From Bacillus sp. HMF5848 (lineage in GTDB: Bacteria > Bacillota > Bacilli > Bacillales > HMF5848): a stretch of 64,000 nucleotides of DNA. The stretch covers positions 4,019,501-4,083,500 of the forward strand of contig NZ_RWIV01000001.1 of assembly GCF_003944835.1 (NCBI RefSeq), written 5' to 3'. Under the pieces are notes generated by a model that was given only the letters and a program-made list of their open reading frames with translations, was not told the DNA's origin and did not search any database. Positions within the stretch are counted from its first letter, which is position 1; every line of letters starts with the position of its first letter. This document shows, in pieces, positions 1 to 11,863 of this stretch. The translations under genes were made by a program, and so were the position numbers.

Positions 1-79
1 TCATGCCTAGCACTCGATAGCGCGAGAACTGGCCCTACTCTGCCTTTTAATAGAATGCAAATTTTTATAAACTTAGTTT
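1..79. repeat. degenerate GGCAG/GAGAAC intergenic repeat
   Basis: The window opens inside a decayed copy of the interspersed hairpin repeat. GCGAGAACTGGCCCTACTCTGCC near positions 21-47 follows the repeat pattern but has lost the exact CCGTCCCC core. The neighbouring gene on the minus strand ends at 80, so this is its downstream flank. Confidence 0.5.
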
Positions 80-865
80 TTATTGTTCATCCAACTGATT
101 ACAAATAATTGCTAATCGCCTAATTTCTTTTCTCATATTTTGATTCACAGGATAAACCTCTTCTAAATAATCCAAAATTTTAAGAGCAGATTCTGGAACT
201 TGCTGATATCCTTGTAACATTTCCCTCATCATTCCTGCAAATTCTGGAAATCTTTTTTCTACCCGTCTATCATTCCCGAAAATATCTAGGTAATACTCTA
301 CTTCCTTTTCAATTAAATGAAGTACGGATAGGATATTATCTATTGCGTGGTTTTGAATAAACTTCATACCAGAAAACTTTTCGCCCCTTGCATACCTGCA
401 TAGCCCGACATATAAATTAGTCAGGGCTTCGTTTATAGCAAAGTCTAGCGACTCTTGGCGTATCAATGGGGCTCTTCTTAAAGGTGACACAATTTCTAGA
501 TTATTAAAGGAAGGTTCTTTCCAAACAATACGTCCAGGAGAAAAATGAATATTTCTCATTTCCTCTTCTTCAAATACCGCAAATTCACCATATATTCCAT
601 CTTCAAATAAAATCTTATAACCGTCTTTTGTATTTTTAAATGAATAAGCCAAAGGGTGAACAGATTCAAGCCAATCTAGTTGGTCTATAAATCTTGTTTT
701 CAAGGTGGGCTTTGCGATAACAAAAAAGTCCAAATCAGAATATTCATCTAAACGTTCGGTCTCATTTCCAACTGAACCAAGGCCTAGTAACAGCAATGCA
801 TCACCCGTTTCTTCTATACTTCTTCCAATCTGATTGAGTCTTTCTAATAATTGCTTTTTTCCCAT
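80..865 (-). CDS. nucleotidyltransferase-like protein
   Basis: A 261-residue soluble protein. Near residues 30-50 it carries the pattern GLGSVGNETERLDEYSDLDF, which resembles the GS(x)nDxxSDxD metal-binding motif of the pol-beta-type nucleotidyltransferase fold. The remainder is mostly helical and resembles the C-terminal half of aminoglycoside adenylyltransferase-like proteins. ATG at 865 is chosen because GTGAGGG lies about eight bases upstream; a GTG at 880 would add five residues but has no good RBS. The substrate cannot be told. It could be a small-molecule (antibiotic) nucleotidyltransferase or an orphan family member. It stands alone, with no operon partner. Confidence 0.7.
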   Translation of the reverse strand: MGKKQLLERLNQIGRSIEETGDALLLLGLGSVGNETERLDEYSDLDFFVIAKPTLKTRFIDQLDWLESVHPLAYSFKNTKDGYKILFEDGIYGEFAVFEEEEMRNIHFSPGRIVWKEPSFNNLEIVSPLRRAPLIRQESLDFAINEALTNLYVGLCRYARGEKFSGMKFIQNHAIDNILSVLHLIEKEVEYYLDIFGNDRRVEKRFPEFAGMMREMLQGYQQVPESALKILDYLEEVYPVNQNMRKEIRRLAIICNQLDEQ

Positions 866-1604
866 GTTAGCATCCCTCACTTAATTAACTCTTTTACTCA
901 AAATCTCTACGCATATATCTTGTTTAGTTAGATTAAAATCATTCTTCACAAACTGTAATTATTTTATCATAAAATTATAATTATTCTTTTGGTTTATCCA
1001 ATCAATAAAGTAAATACAGTCCAATTAATATAGTAATTAGCACACTTACAACAATTGTCTGCTAGTTTATTGGGTTGATATTTTGTATACCAATTCATGT
1101 ATATAATTTCAATAAACATTAAAATATAGAAGTAAGAATAGACCAAATCATATGCGATTTGGTCTGCTATTTTGTATGTTGTTTACATGTTTCTCCACAG
1201 AAATGGAACCAGTAAGTAAGAGCACCTATTTACTTCGGTGCATAGAGACATTTCAAGAGCACTAAAAAAGCCAAACGATTTTGATTTTAGTATAATTATT
1301 AACCGAATAAAGGCTTTCGGGAAAAGGTAATTGACTACATATAGTAGATGGTTAGTTTTTCTTTTTCTGATCTGTCACTTTCCCACCGGTTTCGGACGGT
1401 TCCCTTGCATCTTTCTCGTCGTCGGGACTCGTAGTGAGAACCGGTGCTAGTCTAATTCTCTCTTCTGCCTAGCACTTGGCAGCATGAGAACCGTCCCCAC
1501 TTTGCCTACTTCCCATGCCTGACTCGGTAGTGCGAGAACCCGCCCCACTTTGCCTACTTTCCATGCCTGACTCGGCAGCATGAGAACCGTCCCCACTTTG
1601 CCTT
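866..1604. other. gene-free stretch with hairpins and repeats
   Basis: No supportable gene. Positions 1140-1167 form a stem (GACCAAATC / GATTTGGTC) followed by T-rich sequence, a possible bidirectional terminator. Positions 1320-1390 hold a member of the tail repeat that reappears near 25.8 and 28.4 kb (GACTACATATAGTAGATGGTT, then CTGATCTGTCAC and TCGGACGGTTC). From about 1475 there are three copies of the GGCAG...GAGAACCGTCCCC...TGCC unit, one with the core changed to GAGAACCCGCCCC. Confidence 0.6.
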
Positions 1605-2558
1605 CTAGCTTGCTCGAGGGGTAGTCATTGACTTCTCATTTTTCTTCCCTTTATAGTTCACTACAATAATACCAACAGCAACCATAGAAATGGCAACTAA
1701 GATAAATACATTTAGATGTTCTTCTGGAATAAACATTGCGGATAATACTGTGCCAGAAACAGGGACAATAAATTTATACATACTCAATTCTCCCGCTGGG
1801 TTGAACTTCAATAAAGAGTACCAAAGGCCAAAAGCACAGGCAGAAAGAAGAGCAGAATAGAGTAATAACCCCCACCCAAAAGACGTAAAGGTAATGGCAC
1901 CGGCAGCCATTTGCGGAAGTCCAAAGACAAGCATTATGCTAGAACCAAGGGTCAACTGCCAACCGGTCACAGCGAAAGGATGAATGCCCGTTGCCAACTC
2001 CTTAGCAAGAATCGTTGCAATGGCATTGGTTACACCTGATAGAATCATATAGCCTTCTCCATCCCAATGAAAAGAAAACTGAAGTGCCTCCCCCCAGTTT
2101 GCAGCTACAATTCCAGTAAATCCAGCGAGTAAACCGATGATTTTTTGCCAATTCAAACGATCATTTTTATAGTAAAAATGCACCATTATAACCGTAAAAA
2201 AAGTCCCAGCAGATGAGAGAATAGCCCCCTGCATCCCGGACACTTTTGCTAACCCATTATAAAAGAAAAAATATTGTAAAGCGGTCTGAACCAAGCCAAG
2301 GATAATTAACACAAAAAACTGCTTACGTTTTACGAGAATGCGTTTAGGACGAGTGATAAGCAAAAAGGCTAGCACGAGCAATCCTGCGATAAAAAAACGA
2401 ATGCCAGCTAATACAATCTTTGCGATTATATCATCCGGTGCCATCTGCATTTCTATATAACTAACTTTCAAAACAGGAAAAGCACTCCCCCAAAGAATTG
2501 AGCAAAAAACCGCAATTCCTATCACCGACCATTTATGTTCAAAAATACCTTTCATCAT
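1605..2558 (-). CDS. EamA/DMT family transporter
   Basis: A 317-residue membrane protein with about ten hydrophobic segments arranged as two EamA repeats. It begins with the SILWGSAFPVLK segment typical of the first helix of drug/metabolite transporters (WG.xFP). The C-terminus is short and lysine-rich. The family exports metabolites such as amino acids or nucleobase derivatives; nothing here shows the substrate. Two adjacent ATGs open the gene, with a GATGAAGAT-type weak RBS. It is monocistronic, with hairpin repeats on both sides. Confidence 0.85.
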   Translation of the reverse strand: MMKGIFEHKWSVIGIAVFCSILWGSAFPVLKVSYIEMQMAPDDIIAKIVLAGIRFFIAGLLVLAFLLITRPKRILVKRKQFFVLIILGLVQTALQYFFFYNGLAKVSGMQGAILSSAGTFFTVIMVHFYYKNDRLNWQKIIGLLAGFTGIVAANWGEALQFSFHWDGEGYMILSGVTNAIATILAKELATGIHPFAVTGWQLTLGSSIMLVFGLPQMAAGAITFTSFGWGLLLYSALLSACAFGLWYSLLKFNPAGELSMYKFIVPVSGTVLSAMFIPEEHLNVFILVAISMVAVGIIVVNYKGKKNEKSMTTPRAS

Positions 2559-2812
2559 ATCTTCATCTACCCTACTTATCTATTTTATTAATCTTTATAT
2601 CGCAAGGGAATCGAGGCTATTTTGCAAATTGTATGGAAGCATGGGGACGGTTCTCATGCTTCCTTTACTTTGCTTCTTGTAGAATGTGATTGAGCTTGCT
2701 CTCGCCTGTCTTCAAGCATCAGAACTTGGCAGTATAAGAACCGTCCCCACTCTGCCTACTCCCCAACCAAAATCAGACTTGGCAGCACGAGAACCGTCCC
2801 CGCTCTGCCACT
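2559..2812. repeat. cluster of GAGAACCGTCCCC hairpin repeats
   Basis: Three copies of the interspersed unit lie between two minus-strand genes: one in GGGGACGGTTCTC orientation near 2643 and two in the opposite orientation near 2735 and 2787. The last two have the flanks TTGGCAG and TCTGCC. The repeats could serve as transcriptional punctuation here. Confidence 0.75.
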
Positions 2813-3946
2813 CTATTCGAAGTGCATTTCTTCTTCGACTTCTAGGAGGAGGCAGCGTTTGCCTTCGAATGTAATGTATTTGATATTTTTAAGGTCATGG
2901 GGTTTGACGTTTATGTGTCCTACCTTTGTTGTGATTTTTATAGATTTAGGAACAAGGTTGTTGGCTTTGAATTCATGTTTTTCGTCATCTATAACCGTTT
3001 TAAAGGCAGACTCTACTTTTTCCGTATCGACATCTTCGACACCACTTACGGTTAAAATTCGTTCGATATCACGGTAATCTAGTTTTGGGGCTTCGCTTTC
3101 TTCGTTTTCTTCATTCTCTTTGACAATCCGGTCAATTTCTTCATATACATTCGCCATCACTTGCGTGTCTACATCTTTTTTAGCTACTTGTTTGACAACT
3201 TCTTCAAACGTGTCACTTTCTTCTGCAGCTGTAATAATATCGCCGCAACTCAGTACGTCTTCAATAAAAGAATAGCTCGGCTGATTTACCTTCCCTGCAC
3301 AATACAGTATATGATTCACGTCCGCTGCATTACTTTTAAAAGCAGGAAATAAAAAACCTGCAAGCGGTGACGTTAAGTTGATGATAGGATCGAAAACGGT
3401 ATTCGGTTTGAATTCTTTTTCTATGTAATCAAATAGTAATGTCTTTTGCGGCTGGTCAATTTTATTCATGCTGCAGAGAATGAGAGGGCTAGTATAGACT
3501 TCATCATCGCCGCCTTCTTCGGAATCTTGGCTTCGTTTTTTCGTCGGCTTTCGATACTCTGCACGAATAAACGTGATGATTGTATCAAACTCGTATGTTG
3601 CGTTTGCCACCATCTTTCCAACGATATCGAGCATGCTCTCTGTCCAGTCCTCCGTTGAGTCAGCTTGCATACCTTCCAACAATATCTCTTGCGTGTTGTC
3701 TTCGACATCTTGACGAAATTTAAGTTCAAAAAGCTTCGCATCTAATTGCCCTGTTAATACCTTTTTGAAATTTTTTAAAAATAACTCTTGGGTTTCTTGT
3801 TCTAACATTTCAAACGGTTGAGCAACATAATGATAAATGTCACCCGTTTCTTTTTTTACATATACGTTCAGGATTTCGTGAATTTTCATATTGTAATTAT
3901 CTATTTTAAACTGCTTCCGTATATTGGCGATGTCTTTCCGGTTCAT
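2813..3946 (-). CDS. DUF4317 family protein
   Basis: A 377-residue soluble protein that I recognise as the DUF4317 family of Firmicutes. It begins NRKDIANIRKQFK and has the family pattern of a long alpha/beta body with an acidic linker near residues 275-290. Function unknown in the family. ATG at 3946 is preferred over the GTG at 3955 because AGGAAGTGG then lies at proper distance. No signal peptide or membrane segment. Monocistronic. Confidence 0.75.
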   Translation of the reverse strand: MNRKDIANIRKQFKIDNYNMKIHEILNVYVKKETGDIYHYVAQPFEMLEQETQELFLKNFKKVLTGQLDAKLFELKFRQDVEDNTQEILLEGMQADSTEDWTESMLDIVGKMVANATYEFDTIITFIRAEYRKPTKKRSQDSEEGGDDEVYTSPLILCSMNKIDQPQKTLLFDYIEKEFKPNTVFDPIINLTSPLAGFLFPAFKSNAADVNHILYCAGKVNQPSYSFIEDVLSCGDIITAAEESDTFEEVVKQVAKKDVDTQVMANVYEEIDRIVKENEENEESEAPKLDYRDIERILTVSGVEDVDTEKVESAFKTVIDDEKHEFKANNLVPKSIKITTKVGHINVKPHDLKNIKYITFEGKRCLLLEVEEEMHFE

Positions 3947-4220
3947 ATTTTCCACTTCCTAACTAATGCTTTAACTGCTCGCTTTGCTCTGATAAAAACT
4001 TCTAGTCAATCAAGAACATAGCAGTTCAGTTACATAATTTCTTTTGATATTATCTTCTTTTGCAATTGTATTTATGTCACACGGGGACGGTTCTAGTGCA
4101 TCCTTCTCATTTTAATGAGTTGGTAGCGTAGTACTGCCTATTCTGGTTAGTTGGCAATGTGAGAACTAGTCTCACGTCGACATACCTCGTTCGGCAGTAT
4201 GAGAACCGTCCCCACACTGC
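3947..4220. repeat. intergenic hairpin repeats
   Basis: Contains GGGGACGGTTCTAG near 4083 and GAGAACCGTCCCC near 4201, a facing pair about 120 bp apart, with a decayed copy (GAGAACTAGTCTCAC) between them. This is the paired, inverted arrangement seen repeatedly in the window. Confidence 0.7.
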
Positions 4221-4709
4221 CTATTTCATATGCTGATACAACAACTCACTAATAACCCGCTGTACATCTCTGTTCTTCTGTGATTTCAGCCACTCTACTT
4301 GATCAATCGGCAGCGTTAATTTAAGTGTTATCTTTTCAGTCGGCATTTCTACTTTACGAATATCTTCCAATGTCAGGCCGACTTCAATATCTGGAAACTC
4401 TAAATCGTTCTCGCTGACTGTAAGTACACCTTCGTAAGAGTCACCTTCATCTAACCCACAGGACAAGTTCAACCTAGGCAACTTCCCAGGTATGGACTTC
4501 AAAAACATAAAGGAATTTATAACTCTACTATCTTCTAATTCTATTTCCGCAATCAAACTTTCTCTATCTTTATATTTTTTTAGCGTGATTTCACTTACAA
4601 TCATATCCACTTCCAACGTTCGTTCAGAAGCTGAATCAAAAATATAGATGGCACTATTAAACATGTATACTGGTTCTCCGTCAATCAACACTGATTTCAC
4701 ACCAACCAT
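4221..4709 (-). CDS. hypothetical protein, 162 aa
   Basis: Not recognised. A beta-rich N-terminal part (VGVKSVLIDGEPVYMFNSAIYIF) is followed by an acidic middle and a C-terminal segment LPIDQVEWLKSQKNRDVQRVISELLYQHMK. That last segment reads like a ribbon-helix-helix or small helical tail. ATG at 4709 has GGGGGAAG four to five bases upstream. A longer reading frame to 4880 runs into the interspersed repeat and is an artefact. It lies between repeat blocks with no partner. Confidence 0.6.
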   Translation of the reverse strand: MVGVKSVLIDGEPVYMFNSAIYIFDSASERTLEVDMIVSEITLKKYKDRESLIAEIELEDSRVINSFMFLKSIPGKLPRLNLSCGLDEGDSYEGVLTVSENDLEFPDIEVGLTLEDIRKVEMPTEKITLKLTLPIDQVEWLKSQKNRDVQRVISELLYQHMK

Positions 4710-4819
4710 ACGTCTTCCCCCATACCATATTAAAATCCTAATTTCTTGTATGTCTATCATATCAAAAAGAGAAGGAAAGTGGTGTTCATTTAGTATTGTT
4801 CTCTCATAAAAGGTTAAAC

Positions 4820-5182
4820 GGGGACGGTTCTCATGCTTCCTTCCCATAGAGACGCTATGAGATGGAACAAGCCCGCTCATGCTTCCTTCTCACTATGGAA
4901 GTTAGCTTAGTGAGCACCAAACCAACTTCCCAACGCTAAGGTTGGCAGACTGAGAACCGTCCCCGTGCTTCTTTTAAATCAACTAGCATATTGCTAGCAT
5001 TAACCGTCATTTAGCTATTAGTTTGATAGCACTTGCTAGTAAGACAATACGTCAAAAACGGTTTGATTTTACCAAAGGTCAATTCCAAAACCCTCCCCTG
5101 TTACATAATTAATAGGCAGACTGAGAACCGTCCCCTTGCTGCTTTTGGTACCTGGCAAACTGAGAACCGTCCCCACTCTGCC
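4820..5182. repeat. 363-bp duplicated intergenic block, copy 1
   Basis: This block is nearly identical to 18422-18785. It starts with GGGGACGGTTCTC, contains the shared stretch TTCCCATAGAGACGCTATGA and the palindromic CTAGCATATTGCTAG segment, and ends with two GAGAACCGTCCCC units. Only scattered base differences separate the two copies. It holds no open reading frame with a ribosome site. Four repeat cores lie inside it. Confidence 0.9.
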
Positions 5183-5290
5183 TGTTAACGTGGCAAACCT
5201 TGAACCCGCCTGCGCTTCTTCTTGTCCTGTACCTTTATTTCTTTTACAATTATATTAATCTTGATTGATTACGGAAATGAGGTAGGTACG

Positions 5291-6844
5291 ATGGTTTTGC
5301 AGTTGAAGGTTTCATTGGTTGGGATGAAGCCCCCAGTATGGAGGCGGTTGTTAGTAGATGAAAACATGACCTTTCACGAACTTCATCAGGCTCTGCAGGT
5401 TGCATTCGAATGGTAAGACTCTCATTTGCATGATTTTAATCTGAGAAAAATAGGCGGAAAAAGTATACCATATGGCGAGATTAACATCGGCTCTGGTGAT
5501 CCTGAATTAGACTTTGGGCCTCTCTCATGGGATAGTGAGCACTACGATGAACGAACAGAAATCATAGGTGATTGGTTCGTCACAGAAAAAGACCGCTGTG
5601 TATACACGTACGATTTTGGTGATAATTGGGAACATGATATAGTGCTTGAGAAAAAGCTACCAGCAGACCCTAACATGACGTATCCTTATTGTGCAAAAGC
5701 GATGAGGCTTGCTCCACCGGAGGATAGCCGTGGCGAGTTATTAATGGGAGAGTTGGAACTAGAGGAGATTAGTAGCAAAGAGCTAACAGCATGGATTAAC
5801 GAGGAACTCGCTGATTTAGAATGGAGTTCGCCCGCCGAAACACAGCGAAAAGCAGATTGGTCCACTCTTCTATCTCTAGTTGACGAGTTTAAGCAACTAC
5901 AGCCATGGAAATGGATGGACGACTATCATCAATTTATGGTAGCGGATCCTGTAACTGGGGAACCATGTATATGCTCCGTGATGGGTAGTGCTGGGCAAGA
6001 ATTTGGACTGGCTGTTTATATTGGAGACGAAGGCATAGATTTTATGAAAAAAATTCAGGATGATTTGGTCAATGAGGACAACTACTTAGAACAACGCTCT
6101 ATGATACTCAGCCTGTCTAATCGGAATGAACTGGACGAAGTAGATTATCGCATATTAACAGAAAACGGCTTTTCCTATCGAGGCAAGAATGATTGGCCAC
6201 TATTTAGAAGTTTTATCCCAAACTATGTACCGTGGTTTTTAACCGAAAAAGAAATACAGTTATTCGCTACTATAATGGAGCAGACATTATACGTGTGCCA
6301 GCTTGCGAAAGAGGCCCCTCATCTCTTCGAACAAGAAGATCCAGATTCCTTCTTCTCTCGAATATGGGACGATGATACTCAAGAATGGCAGTCAACACTT
6401 GTTCAATTAATATCCAACGACGATACTGAAGCGGCCGTTCCTCTTTACATGAGTGAATTAGAATTACATAGCTTCAAAAAGAAGTACAATAAAATAAACA
6501 GAGCGATTGAATTCGGTGTGAAGCTCTTGCCAAATCCTATCCAAGAAAATGAAACCGACCGCCCGTACCTTCCAACTGTACTTGTTGGTATAGACCGAAA
6601 AACTGAAATGGTTTTGTTTCATGAGATACTAGACTTATCTAATAACAATGACACCGTTAAACAACACGCTGTTTTCGCATTGATAGAACAAATCCAAGGA
6701 GTCCCGAGAGAACTGTGGGTAACCGAGGATACAGCGCATATCTTTTCAAATGTAGCAAAAGAACTAGATATAAAACTAATCGCTGTGAAATCACTGCCTC
6801 GCGTCAACAATCTAATGAAGGAAATGAGAGCAAGTTATCGATAA
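5291..6844 (+). pseudogene. pRiA4b ORF-3-like protein, interrupted by an in-frame TAA
   Basis: The first 41 codons (MVLQLKVSLVGMKPPVWRRL... ending HQALQVAFEW) are the N-terminus of the plasmid pRiA4b ORF-3/IS1096 TnpR-like fold. They are followed directly by TAA at 5414-5416. The same frame continues with DSHLHDFNL, the expected next motif (W..SHLHxF), and stays open for about 475 more codons. A single base change (for example TAT to TAA) explains it. ATG at 5291 has GAGGTAGG upstream. The C-terminal 300 residues look like a second, unknown domain. Translation could restart at the TTG at 5426, but there is no RBS there. Function of the family is unknown. Confidence 0.8.
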
Positions 6845-6973
6845 GGCAGACTGGGGACGGTTCTCACGCTTCCTTCCCCCTTACTTCCTTGCAGAATGGG
6901 AACCGAACCCACTCCCCAACGATAAAATTGGCAGAGTGAGAACCGTCCCCTTGCTTCCTGACTCTATTCTTTT
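6845..6973. repeat. facing pair of hairpin repeats
   Basis: GGCAGACTGGGGACGGTTCTC at 6844 and GGCAGAGTGAGAACCGTCCCC at 6931 form an inverted pair about 80 bp apart between convergent genes. This is where a terminator would be expected. Confidence 0.75.
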
Positions 6974-9027
<2,054 letters not shown>

Positions 9028-9165
9028 TCAGCTACAATTAAATATAGGAAGGATCGACAAATCAACATTCACCTTTAACAGAGCCTTTATTAAAAAATAT
9101 AAAAACTCCCCTTAACATCGTTTCTGGCCAATCACCCTTATTAGTAGTAGCCATGGTACATTGTG

Positions 9166-10593
9166 TTAAAACTCTACTCGCTGAGGACCAAGCAATACTC
9201 TGCTGCTTGATAATTGTTTGTACCAATAGGCACTTCGTTTCGGATATCGTTCTTGCGTCTCAAAATCTACATAAAAAAGGCCATAACGTTTGTTAAATCC
9301 ATTGGTCCACGATAAAACATCCATTAATGACCAAATAAAATATCCTTTTACATTTACACCTGCATCGATGGCCTCTAATATCGCGGCTAGATGATCATGA
9401 ACATATTGAATTCTTAGTAAATCGTTTATTTTATGTCCTGTCATGGCATCCTTATATCCAAGTCCGTTCTCTGTGACATAGATTTTTTTGTAGGCAGGAT
9501 ACTCATTTTTAATGCGAAGAAGCATATCAAACAAACCTTTTGGAAAGATAGGCCAATCCCAATCTGTAGTGGGAACTGCTTGATTTTTAACCCGCTTGCC
9601 AATCCCTTTTAAAGCAAATACACTAGTCCCTTTTTCACCTGTTCCATTGTGCCCAATAAAACTATCACCTTCATAGTGTTCAATAAAGTGACTTGCATAG
9701 TAATTTAAGCCGAGAAAGTCTATCTGTACCGCTGCTTTTGAAAGGCAATTTAACTCTTCGTCTGTGATAGTCCATGTATCTCTGCTTGCTTGGATTATAT
9801 CTGTGAGGTCACGTACCGTTTCCTCACTATATTTACCTTTCAGACAAGCATCTAGAACGAATCTGTTAGCGAGTGTGTCCTCAAGTTGTGCTGCTTTTTT
9901 ATCATTTTCCGACTCTGAATTCGCGTATTTTGACTCTAAAATATGAACAATGCCGATTTCACCATCGAGCTGCATGTCTTTATACAAGTTCACAACCTTT
10001 GCATGTGCGACGCTCATATTGTGCATAGCTTGAATCGCTTTTGGGACATCATATTGTATATTTGGCGGAAAATGACCAATTACATATTGTCCCGCCACAA
10101 CAGACCACGGTTCATTAATGGTAATCCAATGCTTCACCTGGTCTCCGAATTGCTGAAAACATACTTTGGCATAGTTTACAAAGTGGTCAATGTTGTCCTT
10201 ATTTAGCCAATCACCTTTTTTAAAAAGTGGCAAAGGTGTATCAAAATGGTGAAGCGTAACAAACGGCTCCACACCATTTTCACGACACTCATCAAATACA
10301 TCTCGGTAAAATTGCACGCCTGCCTGATTGACAGGCCCTATTCCATTTGGCAAAATTCTCGTCCAAGCAATAGATATACGGATGCTGTCAATGCCAAACG
10401 CTTTTGCTTGTCTAATATCCTGTTTATACGTATGGTAAAAATCACTTGCTATATCACCGTGGAAGGTGCTCGAGTCTCTGTGTAAATATTCATCCCAATA
10501 ACATGGGCCTCTGCCATCTATCGTAGTAGCGCCTTCAGACTGATAAGCTGCGGTAGCAGCGCCAAACAGGAAGTCACTATTAAATGTTTTCAA
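9166..10593 (-). CDS. lacG: 6-phospho-beta-galactosidase (GH1)
   Basis: A 475-residue GH1 enzyme. The acid/base glutamate is in TINEPWS (E161) and the nucleophile in VTENGLG near residue 375. The C-terminal part LMDVLSWTNGFNKRYGLFY...ERYPKRSAYWYK is closely LacG-like and includes the Ser/Lys/Tyr phosphate-binding region of 6-phosphoglycosidases. It would hydrolyse lactose 6-phosphate to glucose and galactose 6-phosphate, feeding LacAB. It starts with TTG at 10593, nine bases after AGGAGGAG. It follows lacB by 58 bases on the same strand. A 6-phospho-beta-glucosidase activity is possible, but the lacAB neighbours favour the galactosidase. Confidence 0.88.
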   Translation of the reverse strand: MKTFNSDFLFGAATAAYQSEGATTIDGRGPCYWDEYLHRDSSTFHGDIASDFYHTYKQDIRQAKAFGIDSIRISIAWTRILPNGIGPVNQAGVQFYRDVFDECRENGVEPFVTLHHFDTPLPLFKKGDWLNKDNIDHFVNYAKVCFQQFGDQVKHWITINEPWSVVAGQYVIGHFPPNIQYDVPKAIQAMHNMSVAHAKVVNLYKDMQLDGEIGIVHILESKYANSESENDKKAAQLEDTLANRFVLDACLKGKYSEETVRDLTDIIQASRDTWTITDEELNCLSKAAVQIDFLGLNYYASHFIEHYEGDSFIGHNGTGEKGTSVFALKGIGKRVKNQAVPTTDWDWPIFPKGLFDMLLRIKNEYPAYKKIYVTENGLGYKDAMTGHKINDLLRIQYVHDHLAAILEAIDAGVNVKGYFIWSLMDVLSWTNGFNKRYGLFYVDFETQERYPKRSAYWYKQLSSSRVLLGPQRVEF

Positions 10594-10651
10594 TCATCAG
10601 CTCCTCCTCTCATTTATCCTAAAAAGAACTTTCCGTCCGCAATAAGACCTT

Positions 10652-11176
10652 TTAACTTTTGATACTATCTGTATAGCCTCCGTTATTCCATTTTTCTAAA
10701 AACTCACTAAAGAAATCATCACCAGTTGACGGAACATCTTCTATTAAGCTATCGATTTGTTTAATGACGGCTAAGTTTTCAGGTGTTGCTCTAAATTCCG
10801 TTTCCAAAAATACATCAACGATATTTTCAATGACGCCGATACCACAAATACGCCCACCTACTCCGATAATATTGGCATTTAGACATTCCTTGGCGTAACG
10901 AGCAGATTCTACATCACGGACGAGTGCGGCTCTTGCACCTTTCACTTTATCGGCGCTAACTGTAATGCCAACCCCTGTTCCACAGATCACAATGCCTAAA
11001 TCAGCTTCTTGAGAAACAACCTTTTCTGCTGTTTTCTTACCGTATATCGGATAATGTGTTCTTTCGTAATCGTATGTTCCGTTATCAATGACCTCATACC
11101 CTTTGTCTTTTAAGTACTTTATAATGTGATTTTTGATATCAGTTACGATATGATCACACCCTATTGAAATCTTCAT
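10652..11176 (-). CDS. lacB: galactose-6-phosphate isomerase subunit LacB
   Basis: A 174-residue RpiB/LacAB-fold protein. Clear LacB features: MKISIGCDHIV at the start, GTYDYERTHYPIYGKK, ADLGIVICGTGVGI and the C-terminal DDFFSEFLEKWNNGGY. With LacA it forms the hetero-oligomer that converts D-galactose 6-phosphate to D-tagatose 6-phosphate in the cytoplasm. ATG at 11176 follows GGAGGG by seven bases; a longer frame to 11194 adds six unsupported residues. The stop of lacA is 11 bases upstream. Confidence 0.93.
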   Translation of the reverse strand: MKISIGCDHIVTDIKNHIIKYLKDKGYEVIDNGTYDYERTHYPIYGKKTAEKVVSQEADLGIVICGTGVGITVSADKVKGARAALVRDVESARYAKECLNANIIGVGGRICGIGVIENIVDVFLETEFRATPENLAVIKQIDSLIEDVPSTGDDFFSEFLEKWNNGGYTDSIKS

Positions 11177-11187
11177 TCCAATCCCTC

Positions 11188-11619
11188 CTAGCACATTTTA
11201 TTTAACATATCTACACGTATTTGATGTCTGCCACCTGAGTATTCCGATTGTAAGAAGACCTCGACAATTCGTTCTGCTAATGTCGTACCAATCATGCCAG
11301 ATCCAATTGTAATAATAGATGTGTTATTATGATCACGGGTCATTTTCGCTGTGTGTTCATCGGATACATTTGCACAAATAACCCCCTTACATTTATTCGC
11401 AACCATGAATGACCCAACACCATATTTATCTATAATGATGCCGCTAGCTGACGTGCCCTTTACCTCCTCCACCACACGGTTAGTCGCAGTAACAAAATGA
11501 TTATCCTGCTGTGGTGTTACATCCATAACATCGTAATCCTGTTGCAGTAAAAATTGTTTTATATGTTCCTTAAGCTGAAAACCCTCTACATCTGCACCTA
11601 AAATAACCTGCACATTCAT
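11188..11619 (-). CDS. lacA: galactose-6-phosphate isomerase subunit LacA
   Basis: A 143-residue partner subunit of LacB. Diagnostic stretches are VILGADVEGFQLKEHIK, IIIDKYGVGSFMVANK, SDEHTAKMTRDHNN and the ending GGRHQIRVDMLNKMC, which is nearly invariant in LacA. The length fits the family (about 141 residues). It is the first catabolic gene after the transporter operon and is preceded by a 220-bp structured gap (11640-11863), which may control its expression separately from the transporter. Confidence 0.94.
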   Translation of the reverse strand: MNVQVILGADVEGFQLKEHIKQFLLQQDYDVMDVTPQQDNHFVTATNRVVEEVKGTSASGIIIDKYGVGSFMVANKCKGVICANVSDEHTAKMTRDHNNTSIITIGSGMIGTTLAERIVEVFLQSEYSGGRHQIRVDMLNKMC

Positions 11620-11639
11620 CTCTCCCCGTTGAATTTATA

Positions 11640-11863
11640 AAAACATACACAAGCAATGCCTCTCTCATAAAAGGTAAAGGGAAACTTAAGTCCCTTACCC
11701 AGGCGCACAGCGGTGAGGAGACACCCCAATCGAGCGCGGAAAACAATCGCTCTTACTGAAAAACCGCCTCTTTTTTCATAAAAAAGGAGCCTTATCCACT
11801 TATATAGGTAATATGAAGGTACGCCTTATATTTACCAAAGAGGAAAAGCCTCCTGCTATGTGG
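11640..11863 (-). promoter_or_regulatory. structured leader / possible attenuator before lacA
   Basis: The gap between the permease stop and lacA folds extensively when read on the minus strand. There is a stem at 11807-11836 (GGTAA...TTACC), U-rich runs around 11765-11785, a GAGCG/CGCTC stem near 11735-11752, GGTG/CACC near 11710-11727, and a final stem GGTAAGGGA with TCCCTTTACC (11673-11699) followed by TTTT. The last hairpin has the form of an intrinsic terminator directly upstream of lacA. It could be the end of the transporter transcript or an attenuator of lacABG. Confidence 0.45.

Noticed and set aside
4710-4880. N-terminal extension of the 162-residue gene starting MSGLVPSHSV
   Set aside because: The extra segment is repeat sequence; the same residues appear from the other block copy at 18300-18482. 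A good RBS sits at 4709.
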